Assembly: GCA_017440445.1 (NCBI GenBank)
Contig: JAFSHE010000166.1
Span: forward strand, 1-6,630
DNA length: 6,630 nucleotides
Direction of reading: 5' to 3'
Source: Oscillospiraceae bacterium
GTDB lineage: Bacteria > Bacillota_A > Clostridia > Oscillospirales > Ruminococcaceae
The position numbers and the translations under genes were made by a program. The notes beneath the pieces were generated by a model. The model was given only the letters and a program-made list of their open reading frames with translations. It did not search any database and had not been told where the DNA came from. Below, piece after piece: positions 1 to 5,820 of this stretch (the stretch's first letter is position 1; each line of letters starts with the position of its first letter).

Positions 1-462
1 ATCGCACGCACCTTCGGTGAGGCTCTGCTGAAGGGTCTGACAGCTGCAGGCTACAAGATGTACGATAAGGGCGGCGTTCTTATTTCTGTACGTGACAGTG
101 ATAAGAATGAGGTAATCGAGATCGCAAGCCGCTTTGAGGAGCTTGGCTTTGAGATCTACGCAACAGGCGGTACAGCTTCTGTTCTCAACCGTAACATGAT
201 CGCAGCTAACCACGTTTACCGTATCTCCGAGGGCGAGCCTAACGTTATCTCCCTGCTTGAGAGCGGTAAGATCAATTACGTTATCTCCACTTCCGAGACA
301 GGCAGAAAGCCCTCCCGTGACAGCGTAAGGATGCGCCGCAAGGCAGTAGAGCGTTCCATCGCCTGCCTTACCTCCATCGATACAGCAAACGCACTGCTTG
401 AGTGTCTTGAGATGCACAAGAGCGTTGATGATGTTGAGATGGTAGACATCACAAAGATATAA
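1..462 (+). CDS. carB: Carbamoyl-phosphate synthase large subunit, C-terminal part (5' end outside window)
   Basis: The reading frame is open from the first base, so this is the last 153 residues of a protein of about 1,070 residues. CarB makes carbamoyl phosphate from ammonia (supplied by CarA from glutamine), bicarbonate and two ATP, feeding pyrimidine and arginine synthesis in the cytoplasm. The visible part starts at the end of the second ATP-grasp half (IARTFGEALLKG) and then covers the MGS-like allosteric domain, where UMP, IMP or ornithine bind in characterised enzymes. Diagnostic stretches are GGVLISVRDSDK, the ATGGTASVL ligand loop (two Thr and a Gly-Gly) and the basic VRMRRKAVE segment. 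A methionine codon at 58 is internal and not the true start. Only pyrimidine genes follow nearby (pyrK, pyrD), which favours a pyrimidine role. The fragment is intact to its TAA stop. Identification is confident; the N-terminal three quarters cannot be judged. Confidence 0.95.
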   Translation: MARTFGEALLKGLTAAGYKMYDKGGVLISVRDSDKNEVIEIASRFEELGFEIYATGGTASVLNRNMIAANHVYRISEGEPNVISLLESGKINYVISTSETGRKPSRDSVRMRRKAVERSIACLTSIDTANALLECLEMHKSVDDVEMVDITKI

Positions 463-472
463 TTAATATACA

Positions 473-508
473 CCCAAACGGCGGGAATAACTCTCGCCGT
501 TTTCGGGT
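473..508 (+). terminator. Terminator-like hairpin after carB
   Basis: An 8-bp perfect stem, AAACGGCG (476-483) with CGCCGTTT (495-502), can be extended at its base by ACCC/GGGT (472-475 with 505-508) across a TC bulge. It starts 10 bases after the carB stop. The Ts lie mostly inside the 3' arm rather than in a separate U tract, so termination may be partial. That would allow some read-through into the membrane protein and pyrKD. Confidence 0.6.
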
Positions 509-510
509 AT

Positions 511-542
511 AAAAAAGCTACTTTTTTCGTTCAGCGAAAGGA
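511..542 (+). promoter_or_regulatory. Two overlapping hairpins covering the ribosome binding site of the membrane-protein gene
   Basis: A perfect 7-bp inverted repeat, AAAAAAG (511-517) with CTTTTTT (521-527), has a 3-base loop. It shares bases 525-527 with a second short stem, TTTCG (525-529) with CGAAA (535-539). The two stems cannot form together. The second would hide part of the AAAGGA ribosome binding site (537-542). The first could free it, or act as a weak terminator. The geometry is read directly from the sequence; any switching role is inference, since the stems are short and A/T-rich. Confidence 0.3.
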
Positions 543-548
543 CAATAA

Positions 549-1175
549 ATGAAGATCGGCAAATATCCCGTAAAGTTTTCCTATAAGATACCACGCCTTA
601 TTGCGGATGTGTTCTCTCTTGCGCTTGCGGTACTGATAGTATCGGTGACGGTGAGCTTCTTTCAGCAGTACGATATGCTGCTGTATGATATTATCGGCGC
701 AGCAAACGTTGATAAGATAGTAAGCACCGAGGACCCCACGCTTGTATGGCGGAAGTGGATCGCACTGATATTCCCGCTGCTTACAGCAGGCATTATCGCT
801 GCTTATCTGATACTTACGCTGAAAAGCCACAGCTTTTCACGCTGGCAGGTAACAAAGCGCACTGCACAGAAATGCTATGATACGTATGCATTCTGCGTCT
901 CCTTGTGTAAGATACCTGCGCTGCTTGCAGTGTTCGATGTTATGTATATCGTTCACAACACGCTGCTTGGAGTAAAGGTCAGTCTGTTCAGCTTTCAGCT
1001 TATTCTTGACGTGGTAATGATAGCTATCATCATCCGTTTTACAATGCACAGAATTACAAGTATCACTTCGACTGCGGAGAAAGCTCCCTCGCACACAGTT
1101 AAAGTCAGAGCGGTAGCGGCAGAAAAGGAAAACGATACAAACGACAACATTTCAGACAATAAGGAGGAAGCATGA
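549..1175 (+). CDS. Unrecognised four-helix membrane protein in the pyr operon
   Basis: This 208-residue protein is not one I recognise. It has a basic N-terminus (five Lys/Arg in the first 16 residues), then four hydrophobic segments at about 18-38, 70-91, 113-136 and 144-165. The loop at 92-112 is rich in Lys and Arg, so the positive-inside rule puts both termini and that loop in the cytoplasm. The tail (about 170-208) is hydrophilic and ends acidic and Asn-rich, probably disordered. There is no cleavable signal peptide and no obvious enzyme or transporter motif. The start is supported by AAAGGA at 537-542, six bases upstream. Its TGA stop overlaps the pyrK start as ATGA, so the two are probably translated together. 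That links it to pyrimidine synthesis by position only. A membrane anchor, a sensor or an unrelated passenger gene are all possible. The gene call is secure and the function unknown. Confidence 0.85.
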   Translation: MKIGKYPVKFSYKIPRLIADVFSLALAVLIVSVTVSFFQQYDMLLYDIIGAANVDKIVSTEDPTLVWRKWIALIFPLLTAGIIAAYLILTLKSHSFSRWQVTKRTAQKCYDTYAFCVSLCKIPALLAVFDVMYIVHNTLLGVKVSLFSFQLILDVVMIAIIIRFTMHRITSITSTAEKAPSHTVKVRAVAAEKENDTNDNISDNKEEA

Positions 1176-1945
1176 GTTATTTCTGCGATAAATACCAGGT
1201 CATCGAAAAAACTGCGCTTGCAGGTAATATCTTCTCGATAACCGTAAAGTGTCCCGAGGCGGCAAAGGCTGCCGAGGTAGGACAGTTTGCAAACATCACG
1301 GCCGAGGGCTACACACTGCGCCGCCCTATCTCTATCTGCGATATCGACAAGGAGGCGGGAACGCTCCGCTTCGTGTTTGAGGTGCGTGGTAAGGGTACAG
1401 AGGTCATCTCCCGTGTTAATGTGGGCGATACTCTCGATATTCTCGGTCCTCTCGGAAACGGCTTCCGTATTCCCGAGGGAAAAAAGGTGATCGCTGTCGG
1501 CGGCGGTATCGGAGTTCCCCCTCTGATGGGAATAGCTAAGAAGCTTGGCAGCGATTGCACTGCTATCCTCGGCTTCAGAAGCTACGACAGGATAATCCTC
1601 GACAAGGAGTTCGAGAAATACGGTGCAAATGTTGCGGTCTGCACCGATGACGGTACAGTAGGCTTCAACGGACTTGTAACAGTTCCGCTTGAGAACACTC
1701 TCAAGAACGTGGGCGCTGACCTTGTATGCGCATGCGGTCCCGAGCCTATGATAAAGGCAGTTGTGGCTGTCTGCGAGAAGTATAATATCCCCTGTCAGGT
1801 ATCTCTGGAGCAGCGCATGGGCTGCGGAGTCGGCGCATGCGTAGTATGCAGCTGCATGACAGTAAGAAACGGTCAGGAGTTCTATGCAAGAGTATGCAAG
1901 GATGGTCCTGTATTTGACAGCAAGGAGGTAAAGTTCAATGGCTGA
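1172..1945 (+). CDS. pyrK: Dihydroorotate dehydrogenase B, electron transfer subunit
   Basis: PyrK carries electrons from PyrD-bound FMN through a [2Fe-2S] cluster and FAD to NAD+, completing the class 1B dihydroorotate dehydrogenase (a PyrD2-PyrK2 complex in characterised members). At 257 residues it has the usual length. A ferredoxin-reductase-like FAD domain carries RRPISIC (50-56) and VRGKGT (71-76). The nucleotide-binding part has VGGGIGVPP (109-117). The C-terminal cluster domain has Cys218, Cys223, Cys226 and Cys242, the C-x4-C-x2-C-x15-C pattern of PyrK. A further Cys228 follows the third ligand and is not needed for the pattern. The start codon overlaps the upstream stop (ATGA) and is preceded by AAGGAGGA at 1161-1168, a strong site with rather tight spacing. 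It overlaps pyrD by 8 bases, matching the 1:1 subunit ratio of the complex. No key residue appears to be missing. Confidence 0.96.
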   Translation: MSYFCDKYQVIEKTALAGNIFSITVKCPEAAKAAEVGQFANITAEGYTLRRPISICDIDKEAGTLRFVFEVRGKGTEVISRVNVGDTLDILGPLGNGFRIPEGKKVIAVGGGIGVPPLMGIAKKLGSDCTAILGFRSYDRIILDKEFEKYGANVAVCTDDGTVGFNGLVTVPLENTLKNVGADLVCACGPEPMIKAVVAVCEKYNIPCQVSLEQRMGCGVGACVVCSCMTVRNGQEFYARVCKDGPVFDSKEVKFNG

Positions 1946-2849
1946 TCTTTCTGTAAGAATAGCAGGTGTGGAGTTCCCTAACCCCGTTATTGCGGCATCG
2001 GGAACCTACGGCAACGGTGAGTGCTATACCGATCTCTATCCGCTTTCAAGACTTGGCGGTGTTTCCTGCAAGGGTATGACCATCGAGCCTAAGATGGGCA
2101 ATATTCCCCCGAGAATTGCTGAAACTCCCGCAGGCATCCTGAACTCCGTTGGACTCCAGAACCACGGTGTACATGCGTTTATCGAATACTATCTCCCCAC
2201 TCTCAAGGAGGAGGGCAACGTAATAATCGCAAACGTTGCGGGCGCAGTGCTGGATGATTACATCGCAGCAGCTGAGGCACTGGACGCTACCGATGTAGAC
2301 ATGATAGAGCTTAACATCTCCTGTCCTAATGTCAAGGCGGGCGGTGCGACATGGGGCGTTACCTGCGAGGGCGCAGCGTCTGTAACAAAGGCAGTAAGAG
2401 CCGCAACAAGCAAGCCGCTTATCGTTAAGCTTACTCCCAATGTAACAAGCATAACCGATATCGCAAAGGCAGTCGAGGCAGAGGGTGCGGACTCCATTTC
2501 GCTTATCAATACGCTCCTCGGCATGAGAATAGATATCAGAAACCGTCGTCCCATACTCCACAACAACGTGGGCGGACTTTCAGGCCCCGCTGTATTCCCC
2601 GTGGCTGTGCGCTGTGTATGGCAGTGCTACAATGCCGTAAACATCCCGATAATCGGTATGGGCGGCATCTCCACATGGGAGGACGCTGTGGAGATGATGC
2701 TCGCAGGTGCTACCGCTATCCAGATGGGTACTGCAATATTCACCGACCCCTATTCTCCTCTGAAGGTCATCGACGGACTTGCCGAGTATATGGATAAGAA
2801 CGGTATCAAGAGCCTGTCCGAGATCGTTGGTCAGGTGAAGCCGTGGTAA
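1938..2849 (+). CDS. pyrD: Dihydroorotate dehydrogenase B, catalytic subunit (class 1B)
   Basis: PyrD oxidises dihydroorotate to orotate, the fourth step of UMP synthesis, using FMN in a TIM barrel, and passes the electrons to PyrK. The 303 residues match the usual class 1B length, with no N-terminal membrane extension as in class 2. The catalytic base is Cys129 in ELNISCPN, the Cys typical of class 1 enzymes (class 2 uses Ser). Other expected residues are Lys45 in SCKGMT, the substrate loop NSVGLQN (69-75), Lys164 in VKLTPN, Asn191, and the FMN phosphate-binding GMGGIS (240-245) and MGTA (263-266). The start is fixed by a perfect AAGGAGGT (1922-1929) eight bases upstream, inside the end of pyrK. 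A hairpin follows the stop. Assignment to 1B rather than 1A rests mainly on the adjoining pyrK. Confidence 0.96.
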   Translation: MADLSVRIAGVEFPNPVIAASGTYGNGECYTDLYPLSRLGGVSCKGMTIEPKMGNIPPRIAETPAGILNSVGLQNHGVHAFIEYYLPTLKEEGNVIIANVAGAVLDDYIAAAEALDATDVDMIELNISCPNVKAGGATWGVTCEGAASVTKAVRAATSKPLIVKLTPNVTSITDIAKAVEAEGADSISLINTLLGMRIDIRNRRPILHNNVGGLSGPAVFPVAVRCVWQCYNAVNIPIIGMGGISTWEDAVEMMLAGATAIQMGTAIFTDPYSPLKVIDGLAEYMDKNGIKSLSEIVGQVKPW

Positions 2850-2869
2850 GGGCATTTTGATTATTTCGT

Positions 2870-2901
2870 AAACAGGGCAGCTGTGATTTACTGCCCTGTT
2901 T
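2870..2901 (+). terminator. 11-bp hairpin after pyrD, terminator-like but without a clean U tract
   Basis: A perfect 11-bp inverted repeat, AAACAGGGCAG (2870-2880) with CTGCCCTGTTT (2891-2901), encloses a 10-base loop and starts 20 bases after the pyrD stop. The sequence after the stem is AAAAATAGC rather than a run of T, so the only Us are the three closing the stem. It may act as a weak terminator or a 3'-end stabiliser. Some read-through into the next gene is plausible. Confidence 0.6.
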
Positions 2902-2925
2902 AAAAATAGCTGTTTCGGATGTATA

Positions 2926-3414
2926 ATGGAACCGTTATTTACTACAACAACCACATTCACGCTTGATGAATATATGAAATGCAACATGCAGATAGGTTTG
3001 AAAAGCAAGCGCTTTGTCAGAACGGTGATATTGTTTACGGGTCTGATACTGCTGCTTGCACTGGTGTCGTTTCTGGATAAATCCTACGTTACGGCTATAG
3101 TATATGTTATAAGCGGCATGCTTTATCCTGTTTTGTTAATAGTGTTCATGCGCATTGGTATGAGGCGCACTTATAAAAACGAGATTTTTCGTGACACTGT
3201 GTGTAAGTTCAGTTTTTTTGAGCAGCACATGGTGGGGGAAGGTCCTACGGATTGTTTGGAATACACCTATGACAAGCTGTATAGCATTGCGGAGACAGAA
3301 ACGAATTTCTACATAATGATAGCGGCTGATCAGGGTTGGATCGTGGTCAAGAACAACTGCACTCCGGAGCTTATTGCGTTCATACAGCAGATCAAGTGCG
3401 AATACAACAAATGA
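2926..3414 (+). CDS. YcxB-like small membrane protein
   Basis: The 162 residues fit the YcxB-like layout. There is a short N-terminal stretch (FTLDEYMKCN, about 11-20), two adjacent membrane segments at about 33-50 and 55-76 separated by a few polar residues, then a cytoplasmic C-terminal domain of about 85 residues. Its end (YDKLYSIAETETNFYIMIAADQGWIVVKNNC) matches the pattern of the YcxB C-terminal domain, in which an aromatic-rich strand pair precedes a short helix. The biochemical role of the family is unknown. The ribosome binding site is poor, with only a weak purine stretch before the ATG. An internal ATG at 2974 is possible but would remove the conserved N-terminus. Its codon choice looks more T-rich (TTTGTC, TTGTTT, GGTTTG) than in the neighbouring pyr genes. 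It lies 15 bases before ruvX and probably shares its transcript. Confidence 0.75.
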   Translation: MEPLFTTTTTFTLDEYMKCNMQIGLKSKRFVRTVILFTGLILLLALVSFLDKSYVTAIVYVISGMLYPVLLIVFMRIGMRRTYKNEIFRDTVCKFSFFEQHMVGEGPTDCLEYTYDKLYSIAETETNFYIMIAADQGWIVVKNNCTPELIAFIQQIKCEYNK

Positions 3415-3429
3415 TACAAGGAGACCCCT

Positions 3430-3855
3430 ATGAAGATAATGGCAGTAGACTACGGCGACAGCCGTACAGGTCTTGCGATGTGCGACAAGAGCGAGATACT
3501 CGCAACGCCGCTTACGATAATCCACATGAAGGATTTTGACATCTGCGTGGAAAAGGTAGCCGAGGCGGTAAAGGAGAACAAGGCGGAGATGGTAGTGGTG
3601 GGAAATCCCATCAACATGAACGGCACCTATGGTCCCCGCTCTGAGAAGTGCTGTCTTTTCGCTGAAAAGCTCCGCTCTCTCGTGGATGTGGAGGTAAGGA
3701 TGTGGGACGAGCGCTCCTCCACCGTCACCGCAATAGGCGTGATGAACGAGAATAACAAGCGTGGCAAAAAGCGCAAGGAGAGCCTTGACGCAGTGGCTGC
3801 AGCGGTGATACTTGAGAGCTACCTCGCATACCGTAAAAATCACCCAGATGAATAA
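3430..3855 (+). CDS. ruvX: Putative pre-16S rRNA nuclease / Holliday junction resolvase-like protein, YqgF family
   Basis: This is an RNase H-fold protein of 141 residues, the normal size. Family members are implicated in trimming the 5' end of pre-16S rRNA and have also been proposed as Holliday junction resolvases. Visible signatures are the first acidic residue Asp7 in MAVDYGDSRTG, the central GNPINMNGTYGPRSEK (58-73), Asp93-Glu94-Arg95 in MWDERSSTVTA, and Asp120 in ESLDAVAAAVILESYL, so the catalytic acids are present. The start is supported by AAGGAG at 3418-3423, six bases upstream of the ATG. The gene follows the YcxB-like gene closely and is followed by a strong terminator 5 bases after its stop, so it is the last gene of its transcript. 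Family assignment is firm; which of the two proposed activities applies cannot be read from sequence. Confidence 0.95.
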   Translation: MKIMAVDYGDSRTGLAMCDKSEILATPLTIIHMKDFDICVEKVAEAVKENKAEMVVVGNPINMNGTYGPRSEKCCLFAEKLRSLVDVEVRMWDERSSTVTAIGVMNENNKRGKKRKESLDAVAAAVILESYLAYRKNHPDE

Positions 3856-3860
3856 CCGAA

Positions 3861-3886
3861 AGAACGGCAGAAATGCCGTTCTTTTT
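3861..3886 (+). terminator. Intrinsic terminator after ruvX
   Basis: A 9-bp perfect stem, AGAACGGCA (3861-3869) with TGCCGTTCT (3874-3882), has a GAAA tetraloop and a T run (3882-3886). This is a canonical rho-independent terminator, and it separates ruvX from the esterase operon. Confidence 0.93.
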
Positions 3887-3905
3887 CTTGTATATGAAGA
3901 TTATC

Positions 3906-3919
3906 TGAAAACGTTTTCA
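3906..3919. promoter_or_regulatory. cre-like operator (CcpA / LacI-family binding site)
   Basis: TGAAAACGTTTTCA is a perfect 14-bp palindrome and matches every fixed position of the Bacillus-type cre consensus TGWAANCGNTNWCA, including the central CG typical of LacI-family operators. It ends 6 bases before the -35 box of the esterase promoter. In the known CcpA system, sites just upstream of the -35 can activate, while sites overlapping the promoter repress. A dedicated LacI-type sugar regulator is equally possible, since no regulator gene lies in the window. Confidence 0.75.
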
Positions 3920-3925
3920 AAACTC

Positions 3926-3954
3926 TTGACATTTTCAGGATATGGCTGTAAAAT
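3926..3954 (+). promoter_or_regulatory. Sigma-A (sigma70-type) promoter of the esterase operon
   Basis: A perfect -35 box TTGACA (3926-3931) is followed by a 17-base spacer and a -10 box TAAAAT (3949-3954, five of six consensus bases), preceded by TG at 3947-3948. Transcription should begin near 3961, giving a leader of about 46 bases before the esterase ATG. It lies between the ruvX terminator and the esterase gene, where a promoter is expected. Confidence 0.88.
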
Positions 3955-3960
3955 ATAAGG

Positions 3961-3990
3961 TAGATAATTATGCCCGAAAGGGACTATCTG
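3961..3990 (+). other. Hairpin at the predicted 5' end of the esterase mRNA
   Basis: The outer stem is AGATA (3962-3966) with TATCT (3985-3989), extendable by a G-U pair. The inner stem is CCC (3973-3975) with GGG (3980-3982), capped by a GAAA tetraloop. It begins at the predicted transcription start and ends just before the AAAGGA ribosome binding site (3991-3996), which it leaves free. A 5'-end structure like this could protect the mRNA from decay; that role is inferred. Confidence 0.45.
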
Positions 3991-4006
3991 AAAGGAAATT
4001 TGAGAT

Positions 4007-5578
4007 ATGAGCTTTTCAGCTGCAAGGATATTCAGTAATAACATGGTGCTTCAGAGCCTGAAGCCCGTAAACGTATTCGGCACAGGAACAGACGGTACAG
4101 TGCTTACCGTTTCCATTACGGGAGAGGAGGCAGCAAGAACTACCGTTACTGTCAGGGACGGCAGATGGCTTGCGGTACTTCCCCCGCAGCCCCCGCAGGA
4201 GTGCGTGGAGCTTTCCGTTTCCGATGGAAAGAACACCGTTACATATCGTAACGTGGCAGTCGGAATAGTATGGCTGGCAGGCGGTCAGAGCAATATGGAG
4301 TTCGAGCTTCAGAATTGCACCACAGGTAAGGACAGCCTTGAAAATGACGACCCCGATGTGCGCTTCTACTACACTCAGAAAAGAAGTATCGAGGATGCTA
4401 ACTTCTTCGAGGACGAAAAGAAGATGGGCTGGTGCGAGTTCTCCAATAAGGAGTCCGCTAAAAGCTGGAGTGCAGTAGGCTACTACTTCGCCAAGGAGCT
4501 TTCCGAGGAGATGGGCATGACCGTCGGAATAATCGGCTGTAACTGGGGCGGCACATCTGCATCTGCGTGGATGGAGAGAGAATACTGCACAGGCGAGACC
4601 GCTGTATATTTCGAGGAATATGATGCAGCTGTTCAGGGAAAGACTATTGAGGAGCTTAAAAAGGACTACCTTGATTATCAGGAATATCACATGAACTGGG
4701 AGAAAAAAAGCGCCGAGTATTACACGAATACTCCCGACCCCACATGGGACGGCTGTCTTGAATACTGTGGTCCGAACAAGTATCCCGGCCCACATTCTCC
4801 GCTCAATCCCATGAGTCCCGGAGTGCTGCACAGGAGCATGATAGAGAGAGTTGCTCCCTATACAATGACAGGCGTTATCTGGTATCAGGGCGAGAGTGAC
4901 GATCACCGTCCCGAGAGCTATTATACGCTTCTCAATCAGATGATAAAGAACTGGCGTGATACATGGCAGGATGATGAGCTTTTCTTTGTTATCGGACAGC
5001 TTCCCATGCATCGCTGGAGCGCAGACGAGGACAGAAAGCACTGGTGCCTCATCCGAGAGGCTCAGGCTATGACCGCAAAGCGTGACAGAAGTGCGGCGCT
5101 TGCAGTGCTTACCGACTGCGGCGAGTTCAGCGAGATACATCCCAAGAATAAGGAGCTTCCTGGACACCGCTTCTTCCTTGCGGCTATGAACGGCTGCTAC
5201 GATGCGGATTATGACAACACAAATGCAGTTCCCACTGCAAATCCCGAGGCTTTCGAGATAGTATGGAACGATGACAGCGTTGATATATTCATCACCACAG
5301 GCGAGAGCCTTGAGGTAAGAGGAGAAAGCGGCGAGATTCTCGGCTTTGAGATGGCAGGCGCAGACGGACAGTTCGTTCCCGCAAAGGCTGAGATAGCCGA
5401 CCGTGAGCTGTGGCACGCAGAGCCTGGCAGCGAGGTGCTCCATATCAGCGGAGTGAACGAGCCCTGCGAGGTGCGTTACCTGTGGACAAACTATACTGAG
5501 GATATCACCCTGTTCGACTGCGAGTCGGGAATACCGCTTCCGCCGTTCCGTTTTATAAAGGCGAAGCACAGGGGCTGA
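4007..5578 (+). CDS. Sialate O-acetylesterase-like carbohydrate esterase (SGNH/GDSL fold, SASA domain), cytoplasmic
   Basis: This 523-residue enzyme probably removes O-acetyl groups from sugars. An N-terminal beta-sandwich-like part (about 1-85, with FSNNMVLQ) precedes the SGNH hydrolase core. The catalytic Ser95 lies in WLAGGQSNMEFEL, the hallmark of the family. NWGGTSASAWM (179-189) and VIWYQGESD (290-298) are the further conserved blocks. Asp370 and His378 in DCGEFSEIHPKNKELPG complete the likely active site. The C-terminal region (about 415-523) is another beta-rich section. There is no signal peptide, so it should act inside the cell, presumably on imported acetylated oligosaccharides. 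The ribosome binding site is AAAGGA at 3991-3996. It has its own promoter with a cre-like operator, pointing to carbon-source control. The sugar cannot be deduced: sialic acid, xylan or xyloglucan fragments and other acetylated glycans are all candidates, and no sialic acid genes lie nearby. Confidence 0.9.
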   Translation: MSFSAARIFSNNMVLQSLKPVNVFGTGTDGTVLTVSITGEEAARTTVTVRDGRWLAVLPPQPPQECVELSVSDGKNTVTYRNVAVGIVWLAGGQSNMEFELQNCTTGKDSLENDDPDVRFYYTQKRSIEDANFFEDEKKMGWCEFSNKESAKSWSAVGYYFAKELSEEMGMTVGIIGCNWGGTSASAWMEREYCTGETAVYFEEYDAAVQGKTIEELKKDYLDYQEYHMNWEKKSAEYYTNTPDPTWDGCLEYCGPNKYPGPHSPLNPMSPGVLHRSMIERVAPYTMTGVIWYQGESDDHRPESYYTLLNQMIKNWRDTWQDDELFFVIGQLPMHRWSADEDRKHWCLIREAQAMTAKRDRSAALAVLTDCGEFSEIHPKNKELPGHRFFLAAMNGCYDADYDNTNAVPTANPEAFEIVWNDDSVDIFITTGESLEVRGESGEILGFEMAGADGQFVPAKAEIADRELWHAEPGSEVLHISGVNEPCEVRYLWTNYTEDITLFDCESGIPLPPFRFIKAKHRG

Positions 5579-5588
5579 TGGAGGAAAA

Positions 5589-5789
5589 ATGGAAAGAGCA
5601 AAGTTAGACAGAATAAACGAGCTTGCCCGCAAGTCAAAGCAGCAGGAGCTTACTCCCGAGGAAAAAGCGGAGCAGCAGAAGCTGCGTGACGAGTACCGTG
5701 CGGAATTCAGAGCGGGACTTATGGGACAGCTTGAAAACGTGTATATTCAGGAGCCTGACGGAACAAAGAGAAAGGTACTGAAGCAGTAA
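5589..5789 (+). CDS. DUF896 / UPF0291 family small protein (YnzC-like)
   Basis: This 66-residue cytoplasmic protein matches the B. subtilis YnzC family, a Firmicutes group of short two-helix proteins. The first helix is KLDRINELARKSKQQ (about 5-19). LTPEEKAEQQKLRDEYRAEFRAG (21-43) forms the second, and a short tail ends QEPDGTKRKVLKQ. The LT-PEE-KAEQQKLR-EY block is the family signature. The molecular role is unknown; one B. subtilis paralogue (YneA operon, YnzC) is associated with the SOS gene neighbourhood, but there is no such context here. The start is supported by GGAGG at 5580-5584, and the gene begins 10 bases after the esterase stop, so the two should share a transcript. Size and start agree with the family. 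Confidence 0.92.
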   Translation: MERAKLDRINELARKSKQQELTPEEKAEQQKLRDEYRAEFRAGLMGQLENVYIQEPDGTKRKVLKQ

Positions 5790-5820
5790 GCATATACAGA
5801 ACAGAACGAAAGGAAACACA

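Noticed and set aside
58..462. The ATG at 58 as the start of a separate 134-residue MGS-like protein
   Set aside because: The frame continues upstream to base 1 with CarB-like sequence, and there is no ribosome binding site before 58, so it is an internal codon of carB.
463..548. A PyrR-type attenuator in front of the membrane protein and pyrKD
   Set aside because: I could not find the conserved PyrR-binding stem-loop sequence, and the gap is short for an antiterminator plus terminator pair of that type.
1856..1858. Cys228 of PyrK as an unusual extra cluster ligand
   Set aside because: The four standard ligands are all present with normal spacing, and an additional Cys right after the third ligand does not by itself suggest a different cluster.
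3136..3843. A 235-codon open frame on the - strand across the YcxB-like and ruvX genes
   Set aside because: It spans two genuine + strand genes and the gap between them, and its product is His/Leu/Val-rich without motifs.
4016..5632. A 538-codon open frame on the - strand opposite the esterase gene
   Set aside because: The + strand gene has clear SGNH motifs, a promoter and a ribosome binding site. The reverse frame gives a Cys/Leu/Ala-rich product with no recognisable domain and is open because of the codon bias of the + strand gene.
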